A program made the position numbers and the translations under genes. From the NCBI GenBank assembly GCA_002433335.1, contig DJHY01000028.1, positions 1 to 5,328 on the forward strand: a stretch of 5,328 nt of DNA, given 5' to 3'. The notes under the pieces were generated by a model. The model did no database searches and had not been told where the DNA came from. It saw nothing but the letters and a program-made list of their open reading frames with translations. This DNA is from Rhodospirillaceae bacterium UBA6608 (GTDB lineage: Bacteria; Pseudomonadota; Alphaproteobacteria; Rhodospirillales_A; Casp-alpha2). Positions 1 to 5,328 of the stretch are shown here, in pieces. Every line of letters starts with the position of its first letter. Position 1 is the stretch's first letter.

Positions 1-2299
1 ACGGCACCTGGATCAGAACCGAGACCATGACCGTCAACAGGGCCGCCAAAGCCAAAGGCATGAACACGAAGACGACGTCACGCAGCCGCCGCAACAACAC
101 GCCCAGCAACAACAGGATCGCGCAAACAGCGATCGTCCCGGCCTGGACAAAGGCCGACAACACGGCGCGTCCGGCTTCATAGATCGTGACCGGCGCACCG
201 GAGGCATGGGGGGCAATGGTCCGAATGGCCGAAACGAACTGCGCCACCGCCGCCGGATCGCGCAGGTCGTTCTTAGGCAGAATCTCCATCCGCGCCTGAC
301 CGTCTTCGGCGACGTATCGGCGGCGAATGTTTTCCGGCAGGTCGTCCAATCCAAAAGGCTCCGGGCTCATGGTCTGTCGCAGGCGTTCCACCGCATCGGG
401 GAAGACAGTCAATAGGCCTTCCTCAACCCCCGCCAGTCCCGCCGCGTCCAATTTACCCAGAACCGCCGACAACCGCGCCGCCGCCGTCGACAGCTCGGCC
501 CCGGCGCTGACGCCGTCAAGCGCGCCCAACACCTGCCGCAGGTCGGCGCTCGCCGCCTGCCGCCGCGCCGGGTCGCGGTCGCCTTGGCCGTTGCCCGTCA
601 ACAGGGACGGCAACATGAACATGGCCAGATCGCCGACGATATCAGCCTTTTCGTCCTGATCGCCCGGCAGGAAGCTGTTGATAGAAGCCACGCCCGCAAC
701 CTCGGGCAGCGCGTTTAACCTGTCTGCCAAAGGCTGCACCTCCGCGACGTTGGGCGCCAAGACAGTCGCGGCATAAGGAGCGTGCCCCTCGCCCGCCGCC
801 AGTTCATGAATGACCGCCACGGATTCCAGGCTGTCGTCCTGCAGGTTCAGGGGATCGAAGTCGAACCGCCCCTGCGGCAGAAAGACCAAGGCGACCGCCG
901 CAACGGCCGCCGCCCCGATCAGCACACGGCGCGGACGAGCCTGCAGCGCCTTGCGCGCCCCATCGGTCCAGCCGCCGCCGGTCATGGGCGCGGCCTTGAC
1001 CGGCAGAATCGTCAGCAACGCAGGCAGAACGGTCAGATTGGCGAACAGCGCGATGAACATGCCCGACCCGGCGATCAGCCCCAATTCGGCCAAGCCGACA
1101 TAGTCCGTGGGCAGGAACGAATAAAATGCAATCGCCGCCGCCACGGCGCAGAGCGTCAACCCGCCGCCGCCGGTCGCCGCCGTCTCTTCCAAAGCCGGGC
1201 CGTTGTCGAGCCCCGTCCCCCGATATTCGCGGTAGCGCAAGGCGAAGTGAATGCCGAAATCGACGCTCAAGCCGATGAACAACACGGCAAAGGCGACGGA
1301 GATCAGGTTCAATGCCCCCAAGGCCCAGATCGCGAACCCCGCCGTCCAGATAAGCCCCAAAATCAAGGTCGCCATCACCGCCACGACCATCCGCCACGAC
1401 CGTAGGCCCAGGATCAACAGCCCTACGACCAAGATCGAGGACAACGCCCCGGCCAGGCCCATGCCTTGTTCGACGCTTTTCAATTCATCCTGCTGCAGGG
1501 TCGCCGATCCGGACAGGCGCATGCGCACGCCCTGGCTGCCATCCAAATTCAATTCCCGGCGCAGGTCCTTGAGCGCCGCAATGGGCCTGGCCGCCGGCTG
1601 CAGCGACGAAAAGTCCAACGGCGGCTTAAGCACGATCATCCGCCGCGCAACGCCATCGTCCTCGCCTGCCAACAAACGCTGCCAGGACAGGATCGCGTTT
1701 TCCCCCGCCAAGCGGCGCTCGCCGATACCGGCCAGCATGTCCAGAACGCGGGCCAGGGCGACCGGCGGGGCCTTGCCTTCCAACTGTTGCTCGATCCCCT
1801 GACGCAACAGGTCGAACAGGGTCGCCAGGCTGGTGTCGCCCCATAGGCTGGCCAGGAACGGCTGCGCTTCGGCCAAGCGTCCGGTCAAGTCTTCCAGCTC
1901 GTCGATATCGAGGAACAGCAGGCCGTTGTTCAACAGGAACGGATCGCCCGCGGGGTCGAAGACCGCACCGAAGGTTTCCGGATTCTCCGCCATCCGCGCC
2001 GAAACCTTGACGGCAGCGCGTTCGACCAGTTCCGGCACCGACCCATCCAGGGCGATCAGTAGATTGTCGCCCAATTGGGGGAACAGGCGATCGACTTCTC
2101 GGTTGTTTTTCCTGAACGGCAATTCGGCGGACAGCATGTCCGTCGTATCCGTATGGATCGCCAGATTGCGGGACATGTAATCGACGGTCAGCCCCGCCCC
2201 GATCAGGGAAAGTACGATCACCGCCCAGGCGCCGCGCCGAACCAACCCGACCCAGGCGCGGAACAAACCTTCAGAAAAGGCGGCGGCGGGCTGTGTCAT
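1..2299 (-). CDS. hpnN: HpnN-type hopanoid RND/MMPL transporter, 3' end cut by window edge
   Basis: Inner-membrane RND/MMPL-family transporter. HpnN is the family member needed in Rhodopseudomonas for moving hopanoids to the outer membrane. The frame is open for about 766 codons from ATG 2299 down to base 2. Family members have roughly 860-880 residues, so about 100 C-terminal residues lie outside. Layout seen: TM1 at about residues 24-39, then the highly characteristic stretch HTDTTDMLSAELPFR (49-63). A first periplasmic domain runs to about 275. A block of five hydrophobic segments covers about 279-428 and includes SVDFGIHFALRY (345-356), the MMPL-type TM4 motif. TM7 is at about 451-473, followed by a second periplasmic domain. 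Two hydrophobic segments then start at about 720 and run to the edge. This is the usual duplicated RND half-structure. The start overlaps the stop of the upstream CDP-alcohol phosphotransferase in ATGA, so co-transcription and translational coupling are likely. The assignment to HpnN rather than another MMPL protein rests on the N-terminal motif and on hpnA nearby. Confidence 0.92.
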   Translation of the reverse strand, partial: MTQPAAAFSEGLFRAWVGLVRRGAWAVIVLSLIGAGLTVDYMSRNLAIHTDTTDMLSAELPFRKNNREVDRLFPQLGDNLLIALDGSVPELVERAAVKVSARMAENPETFGAVFDPAGDPFLLNNGLLFLDIDELEDLTGRLAEAQPFLASLWGDTSLATLFDLLRQGIEQQLEGKAPPVALARVLDMLAGIGERRLAGENAILSWQRLLAGEDDGVARRMIVLKPPLDFSSLQPAARPIAALKDLRRELNLDGSQGVRMRLSGSATLQQDELKSVEQGMGLAGALSSILVVGLLILGLRSWRMVVAVMATLILGLIWTAGFAIWALGALNLISVAFAVLFIGLSVDFGIHFALRYREYRGTGLDNGPALEETAATGGGGLTLCAVAAAIAFYSFLPTDYVGLAELGLIAGSGMFIALFANLTVLPALLTILPVKAAPMTGGGWTDGARKALQARPRRVLIGAAAVAAVALVFLPQGRFDFDPLNLQDDSLESVAVIHELAAGEGHAPYAATVLAPNVAEVQPLADRLNALPEVAGVASINSFLPGDQDEKADIVGDLAMFMLPSLLTGNGQGDRDPARRQAASADLRQVLGALDGVSAGAELSTAAARLSAVLGKLDAAGLAGVEEGLLTVFPDAVERLRQTMSPEPFGLDDLPENIRRRYVAEDGQARMEILPKNDLRDPAAVAQFVSAIRTIAPHASGAPVTIYEAGRAVLSAFVQAGTIAVCAILLLLGVLLRRLRDVVFVFMPLALAALLTVMVSVLIQVP

Positions 2300-3051
2300 G
2301 CCGGGGTGTTTCCGCCGTCCGCCAAGGCGCGCTTGCGGGCGCGATATTTGATCAGCCATTGAACGGCAAAGAACAGGGCAAAGCCCGGTGCACCGATCAC
2401 AGCGGCCAGCAGCAACCCATGCTGGAAGCCGAGGAACACACAGATCGGCACGGCCAGGATGGCATCGTCGGGATCAAAGCCCATGAACGAGCCCAGCTCC
2501 GCGCTGCGCGCGCCCGCCAGACTTTCCATCCGCATCACCAGCCAAAGGATGAACGTCACCGACGCTCCGGCCAGCACGCCCATGGGGATCGCCCATAGCC
2601 CGTAATCGCTTTCGCGTAGGCCCACGCCTAAGCCGACGAAGATCAACGAATTGCAGACCGCATCGGCGATCAAATCGAACTTATGGCCAGCGGCGCTGGT
2701 CTGTCCCGAGACGCGGGCGTAATCGCCGTCGCCCCGATCCAACACCATGGACAGGATGAACAGCCCCGCCCCCCAGTTCCAGCAGGCGACGCCCCAAAGG
2801 GGATAGGCGCCCGCGCCGAATGCGACAGCGGCGGCAATACCGGTGACCAGGCGAACGACGGTTACCTGGCTGGGCGTGACCTTCGTACCCAGCAAGGGCT
2901 TGGTCACGGCCACGTGGGCGACTTTATGAATCCAGGTATTGTGACTAATGGTCTTGCCTCCGGCTGCGGGCGGGTCTACACGATAGCCCGGAACATCATG
3001 AAAATTACGGCAAAAGGCAACCGGCATCACCGCCGCCGTTGAAGAAATCAT
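2296..3051 (-). CDS. CDP-alcohol phosphatidyltransferase family membrane enzyme
   Basis: Integral-membrane enzyme that transfers a phospho-alcohol between CMP (from a CDP-alcohol) and an acceptor hydroxyl. From ATG 3051 it has 251 residues. The family signature D-x2-DG-x2-AR-x8-G-x3-D-x3-D is perfect: D105, D108-G109, A112-R113, G122, D126 and D130. These acidic residues bind the divalent metals and the CDP diphosphate. Hydrophobic segments at about 63-81, 89-104, 132-145, 151-175, 197-216 and 217-236 fit a six-helix fold. A soluble N-terminal arm carries GGKTISHNTW (31-40). Start choice: ATG 3051 has AGGGG eight bases upstream; GTG 3060 and ATG 3027 are in-frame alternatives with poorer sites. 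Its stop is fused to the hpnN start (ATGA). With a nucleotidyltransferase two genes away, it probably uses a CDP-alcohol made locally. Substrate and acceptor are unknown. Choline, inositol, glycerol or a phosphonate such as aminoethylphosphonate are all possible. Confidence 0.9.
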   Translation of the reverse strand: MISSTAAVMPVAFCRNFHDVPGYRVDPPAAGGKTISHNTWIHKVAHVAVTKPLLGTKVTPSQVTVVRLVTGIAAAVAFGAGAYPLWGVACWNWGAGLFILSMVLDRGDGDYARVSGQTSAAGHKFDLIADAVCNSLIFVGLGVGLRESDYGLWAIPMGVLAGASVTFILWLVMRMESLAGARSAELGSFMGFDPDDAILAVPICVFLGFQHGLLLAAVIGAPGFALFFAVQWLIKYRARKRALADGGNTPA

Positions 3052-3808
3052 GCTGAACACCCCTATTCTGACCGACGCCCAAATCCAACAGTTCTCCGAT
3101 GACGGCTATCTTGTCCTGCGTGGCGGTTTTTCCGCCTCGGAAATGGCAGATATCGCCAATTGGACCGACGAGGTCCTGGCCTTGCCCGAGGTTTCGGGCC
3201 GCCATTGGGTCTATCACGAGAAAAGCCAGAAGAACCCGGAGGACCGCCTGGTCAGCCGGATCGAGAAGATCTCGCCGTTCCATCCCGGTTTCGGCGCGCT
3301 GGCCGAAGCCTTGCGCGGCCCCGTCGGGCAGTTGCTGGGCGAGGACGCGGCCCTGTTCAAGGAAAAGATCAACTTCAAGATGCCGGGCGGCGACGGTTTC
3401 AAGCCGCACCAGGATTCGCAGGCCGGATGGGACACCTATACGGATTTCTTCATTTCCGCGCTGGTCTCGATCGATCCCGCGACCGAGGAAAACGGCTGTC
3501 TGAAAATGGTCCGCGGCCATCACAACAAAGGCATGTTCGCCTCGTGGGAGCCGATGACCGACGCCGACATGGCCGGGATGGATTTCCAGCCCGTGCCGAC
3601 CCAACCGGGCGACGTCGTGTTCTTCGACAGCTTCGCGCCCCATTCGTCGGAAGCCAACCTGAGCGATACGATCCGCCGCATCTATTACGCCACGTATAAC
3701 CGGGCGTCGGCGGGCGATTTCATGGATCGCTACTACGCGGACAAGCACAAGAACTATCCGCCGGACATCGATCGCGATCCGTCGAAGCAGTACGTCTTCC
3801 GGGTCTAA
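3050..3808 (+). CDS. PhyH-family Fe(II)/2-oxoglutarate dioxygenase
   Basis: Predicted soluble, cytoplasmic non-haem iron hydroxylase of 252 residues, a complete and typical length for the phytanoyl-CoA dioxygenase (PhyH) family. Seen: the usual N-terminal opening LTDAQIQQFSDDGYLVLRG (7-25) and the iron-binding HxD as H120-x-D122 in GFKPHQD. The distal iron ligand is H198 in FAPHSSEAN. An arginine at R209 or R210 in DTIRRIYY sits about 11 residues after that histidine, where the family binds the 2-oxoglutarate carboxylate. All catalytic residues are present, so it should be active. The family includes hydroxylases of phytanoyl-CoA, ectoine (EctD) and aminoalkylphosphonates (PhnY, TmpA). I cannot tell which substrate applies, although the HxD/H/R spacing and small size fit a small-molecule hydroxylase. 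It is the only plus-strand gene in the window. It starts head to head with the CDP-alcohol phosphotransferase and converges on the nucleotidyltransferase. The start at 3050 is supported by GAAGAA just upstream and by the family N-terminus. I saw no strong promoter upstream. Confidence 0.9.
   Translation: MLNTPILTDAQIQQFSDDGYLVLRGGFSASEMADIANWTDEVLALPEVSGRHWVYHEKSQKNPEDRLVSRIEKISPFHPGFGALAEALRGPVGQLLGEDAALFKEKINFKMPGGDGFKPHQDSQAGWDTYTDFFISALVSIDPATEENGCLKMVRGHHNKGMFASWEPMTDADMAGMDFQPVPTQPGDVVFFDSFAPHSSEANLSDTIRRIYYATYNRASAGDFMDRYYADKHKNYPPDIDRDPSKQYVFRV
3060..3064 (-). promoter_or_regulatory. Ribosome binding site favouring start at 3051
   Basis: Read on the minus strand, AGGGG lies eight bases before ATG 3051, close to ideal Shine-Dalgarno spacing. 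The in-frame GTG at 3060 has no comparable site, and ATG 3027 has only a GGCGGCGG tract. This site decides the start of the CDP-alcohol phosphotransferase. It lies inside the first codons of the divergent dioxygenase gene. Confidence 0.5.
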
Positions 3809-3835
3809 AGCGGATTTAGGGAAAGAACGGAGAAA

Positions 3836-3856
3836 GCCGCCGATTTATTCGGCGGC
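3836..3856 (-). terminator. Intrinsic terminator of the nucleotidyltransferase gene
   Basis: A perfect 8-bp inverted repeat, GCCGCCGA (3836-3843) and TCGGCGGC (3849-3856), encloses a 5-base loop. On the minus strand the stem is followed by TTTCT and further T-rich sequence, as expected for a rho-independent terminator. The 5' arm and loop include the last codons and TAA stop of the nucleotidyltransferase gene. On the plus strand the hairpin follows the dioxygenase stop by 27 bases, but the downstream tract is poor in T, so termination in that direction is less certain. Confidence 0.6.
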
Positions 3857-4627
3857 ATCTCCAACCTTGTCGCCCGCGGGCTGATAGGCCGCGATCTTGG
3901 CGCGGATTTCGTGCGAGGCCCGTTCCCGGTCTTCGGGGAAATCGATCTCGATCCACGGAATACCCGTCACGTCTTCGTAGCCGAAGGTACCCGGCTCCGA
4001 CGCCTTCATGACATCGCAGAACGCATCTTCGTAGACGAAGCCCGGCATGTCGCCCTGCGACAATTCGTCGGCCCGATCGGCAACGCGGTGCGCGATATCC
4101 GGCGCCATGGTCAGGAAGCCCGGCCATTCGCCGACGGTGTCGTGCGGCTCGTAAACCTTCTTGCCGAAGTCGACCAAGATGCCTTCGCGGACACAGGTCT
4201 TGACCGGCTCGTCGCCCGGCTCGAAGTCACGGTCCAGGATGATGCAGGTCTCATGGCGGCTGTTGACCAGGGCCTTGAGCAGATCGTCGTGGTAATAAAC
4301 GTCGGCATCCATGAACAAAACGCGCGAACCGGACCGCAGGACCTCGCCGGCGCGGGCCAGGGACAGGATCGGGCTTTCCTCGAACCGGGGATTGAACAGC
4401 GTGCGGGCGAATCCGGCCGGGGCGACCTGGGCCAATTCGGCCTCGATCATTTCCTTTTGATGGCCGACAACGACGATCAATTCGTCAATGCCCAGCGCCG
4501 TCAGCACCTCGATATGGCGCGCCAGCAACGTCTTTTCGCCGAATTGCAGAAGAGCCTTGGGAGGTTCGTGATTACCATCACCATAGAGGCGCCGGCCGAC
4601 ACCGGCGGCCAACATCACCGCTTTCAT
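3845..4627 (-). CDS. LicC/PntC-like nucleotidyltransferase (probable CTP:phospho-alcohol cytidylyltransferase)
   Basis: Soluble Rossmann-like nucleotidyltransferase of 260 residues that should couple an NTP to a phosphorylated (or phosphonate) small alcohol and release pyrophosphate. Seen: the N-terminal nucleotide-binding signature LAAGVGRRL (6-14) followed by PPKALLQFG with K24; the metal-binding FMDADV with D107 and D109; and the C-terminal PWIEIDFPED (224-233), where D229 is the expected second metal ligand. The spacing and the EPPKALL form match sugar/choline-phosphate-type enzymes annotated as phosphocholine cytidylyltransferase (LicC), and also phosphonate cytidylyltransferase (PntC). 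The PNPase-like hexapeptide repeats of GlmU-type enzymes are absent. A CDP-alcohol phosphotransferase gene nearby argues for CTP and a CDP-alcohol product (inference). ATG 4627 is the natural start because the LAAG motif begins at residue 6. The Shine-Dalgarno is weak (a GGGG tract about 11 bases upstream). It has its own candidate promoter and terminator, so it may be monocistronic. Confidence 0.88.
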   Translation of the reverse strand: MKAVMLAAGVGRRLYGDGNHEPPKALLQFGEKTLLARHIEVLTALGIDELIVVVGHQKEMIEAELAQVAPAGFARTLFNPRFEESPILSLARAGEVLRSGSRVLFMDADVYYHDDLLKALVNSRHETCIILDRDFEPGDEPVKTCVREGILVDFGKKVYEPHDTVGEWPGFLTMAPDIAHRVADRADELSQGDMPGFVYEDAFCDVMKASEPGTFGYEDVTGIPWIEIDFPEDRERASHEIRAKIAAYQPAGDKVGDAAE

Positions 4628-4662
4628 TTTTTTGCAACACCCCGGTTACCGTTGAGTCACGC

Positions 4663-4693
4663 ATTCTGTGCGCGTCCGCAACGCCAATGTCAA
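4663..4693 (-). promoter_or_regulatory. Candidate sigma-70 promoter for the nucleotidyltransferase
   Basis: Minus strand: a perfect -35 box TTGACA (4693-4688), a 19-base spacer, then CAGAAT (4668-4663), which matches four of six positions of the -10 consensus. A transcript would start near 4656, leaving a leader of about 29 bases before ATG 4627. The spacer is longer than the ideal 17, so this is a moderate prediction. A short inverted repeat CGGT-T-ACCG (4643-4651) lies in the leader and could be incidental. Confidence 0.4.
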
Positions 4694-4739
4694 TATCCGC
4701 AAACGTGGGCGCGCCATGCGTCCCGCGCCAGTCACGCCG

Positions 4740-4764
4740 CCCAATCAAATGACCCAATCAAATG
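4740..4764. repeat. Tandem 12-bp direct repeat just after hpnA
   Basis: CCCAATCAAATG occurs at 4740-4751 and again, identical, at 4753-4764, separated by one base (13-bp period). It begins seven bases downstream of the hpnA stop in the intergenic gap. The likely origin is replication slippage. A paired protein-binding site is possible but nothing else supports it. Confidence 0.8.
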
Positions 4765-4771
4765 GCGAGCA

Positions 4772-5328
4772 TCAGGCGATGTACCCGTTGCTCCGAAACC
4801 AGGCAACGGCGTCGGCCAAGGCGTCCCGCGCCGGGCGCGGCGCATAGCCCAATTCCCGCGCCGCCTTGTCCCAGGAAAAGAACATCTTTTTCTTCGCCAT
4901 GCGGACCTCGTCCGGCGCCACCATCGGCTTCTCCCCGCCGGTGAGCCGGCACCAGGCTTCGGACACATAGGCAATCGGCATGATCAGGCCGGTCGGCACG
5001 CCGAACAACGGCTGCTTGCCTCCACTCAGTTCCGCAATCACGCCCAATATCTCGCTAAGCGTCATGTTCTGGCCGCCCAGGACATAACGTTCGCCGATCC
5101 GCCCCTTGGCGAAGGCCAGCAAATGCCCCTGAGCCACGTCGTCAACATGGGCCACGTTCAGGCCCGTATCGACATAGACCGGCATCTTGCCCTTGGCCGC
5201 GTCGACCACGATCCGCCCGGTCGGCGTCGGTTTGACATCGCGCGGGCCGATCGGCGTGGATGGATTGACGATCACCACCGGCCAGCCTTCTTTCGCGCTC
5301 AGTTCGCGAATCCGTTCCTCGGCCATGT
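4772..5328 (-). CDS. hpnA: HpnA, hopanoid-associated sugar epimerase (C-terminal part)
   Basis: NAD(P)-dependent extended short-chain dehydrogenase/reductase encoded in many hopanoid biosynthesis loci. Its exact substrate is not established; it is named as a sugar epimerase or dihydroflavonol-4-reductase-like enzyme. About 184 residues are visible, against roughly 330 in the family. The Rossmann glycine motif and the catalytic Tyr-x3-Lys are therefore outside the window; the Lys should lie only a few residues upstream of the first visible methionine. Recognisable stretches are VVIVNPSTPIGPRD (18-31), TPTGRIVVDAAKGKMPVYVD (35-54), LNVAHVDDVAQGHLLA (57-72) and GERYVLGGQNMTLSEIL (78-94), the typical HpnA substrate-domain sequence. 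The methionine at 5326 is internal, not the start. Its stop is 144 bases before the nucleotidyltransferase start. That gap and the promoter in it suggest partly separate transcription, although read-through is possible because no strong terminator is seen. Confidence 0.9.
   Translation of the reverse strand, partial: MAEERIRELSAKEGWPVVIVNPSTPIGPRDVKPTPTGRIVVDAAKGKMPVYVDTGLNVAHVDDVAQGHLLAFAKGRIGERYVLGGQNMTLSEILGVIAELSGGKQPLFGVPTGLIMPIAYVSEAWCRLTGGEKPMVAPDEVRMAKKKMFFSWDKAARELGYAPRPARDALADAVAWFRSNGYIA

Noticed and set aside
804..1397. Minus-strand open frame (197 codons) inside hpnN in another frame
   Set aside because: It is out of frame with the continuous HpnN reading, which has clear transmembrane and family motifs through the same bases.
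782..1405. Plus-strand open frame (207 codons) and other plus-strand frames between 206 and 2598
   Set aside because: All lie opposite hpnN or the CDP-alcohol phosphotransferase. Their products are Arg/Gln/Pro-rich, low-complexity and motif-free.
2954..2982. TTGCCT / TACACG pair as a possible promoter for the dioxygenase
   Set aside because: Spacing is right at 17 bases, but each box matches the consensus poorly and the region codes for the phosphotransferase on the other strand.
3065..3070. CAGAAT on the minus strand as a -10 box for the phosphotransferase
   Set aside because: It resembles the -10 box at 4663-4668, but no acceptable -35 box lies 16-19 bases upstream.
3005..3748. Long minus-strand open frame (247 codons) opposite the dioxygenase gene
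   Set aside because: It is antisense to a gene with intact catalytic motifs, its translation shows no recognisable fold and is rich in Arg, Gly and Val, and high GC makes such open frames common.
4708..4729. GC-rich inverted repeat GGCGCG / CGCGCC downstream of hpnA
   Set aside because: A six-base stem with a ten-base loop and no T tract after it on either strand; too weak to call a terminator.

Overview
The window is high-GC DNA with dense, end-to-end coding. It looks like an alphaproteobacterial chromosome, and the best guess is a Rhodospirillales-type organism. That placement rests on two hopanoid-associated genes, hpnA and hpnN, and on general codon composition, not on any rRNA or marker gene.

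Layout, right to left, because most genes are on the minus strand. (1) 5328-4772 holds the C-terminal part of hpnA, a hopanoid-associated sugar epimerase/reductase of the extended SDR family, cut by the window edge. (2) 4771-4628 is a 144-bp gap with a small tandem duplication and a good sigma-70-like promoter. (3) 4627-3845 is a LicC/PntC-like nucleotidyltransferase, probably a cytidylyltransferase, ending in a hairpin terminator. (4) 3050-3808, on the plus strand and convergent to the previous gene, is a complete PhyH-type Fe(II)/2-oxoglutarate dioxygenase. (5) 3051-2296, minus strand, is an integral-membrane CDP-alcohol phosphotransferase with a perfect family signature. Its best start codon overlaps the dioxygenase start codon head to head. 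(6) 2299-1, minus strand, is hpnN, an RND/MMPL-type hopanoid transporter. It overlaps the previous gene by four bases and runs off the left edge after about 766 codons.

Working model (inference): the nucleotidyltransferase makes a CDP-activated polar alcohol, and the membrane CDP-alcohol phosphotransferase moves the phospho-headgroup onto a lipid acceptor. HpnN, translationally coupled to the phosphotransferase, moves hopanoid or the modified lipid toward the outer membrane. The dioxygenase could hydroxylate the headgroup precursor or the lipid. The headgroup cannot be identified from this window, and no kinase, PEP mutase, squalene-hopene cyclase or radical-SAM hopanoid gene is present here. 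No tRNA, rRNA, CRISPR array, insertion sequence or phage gene was seen.
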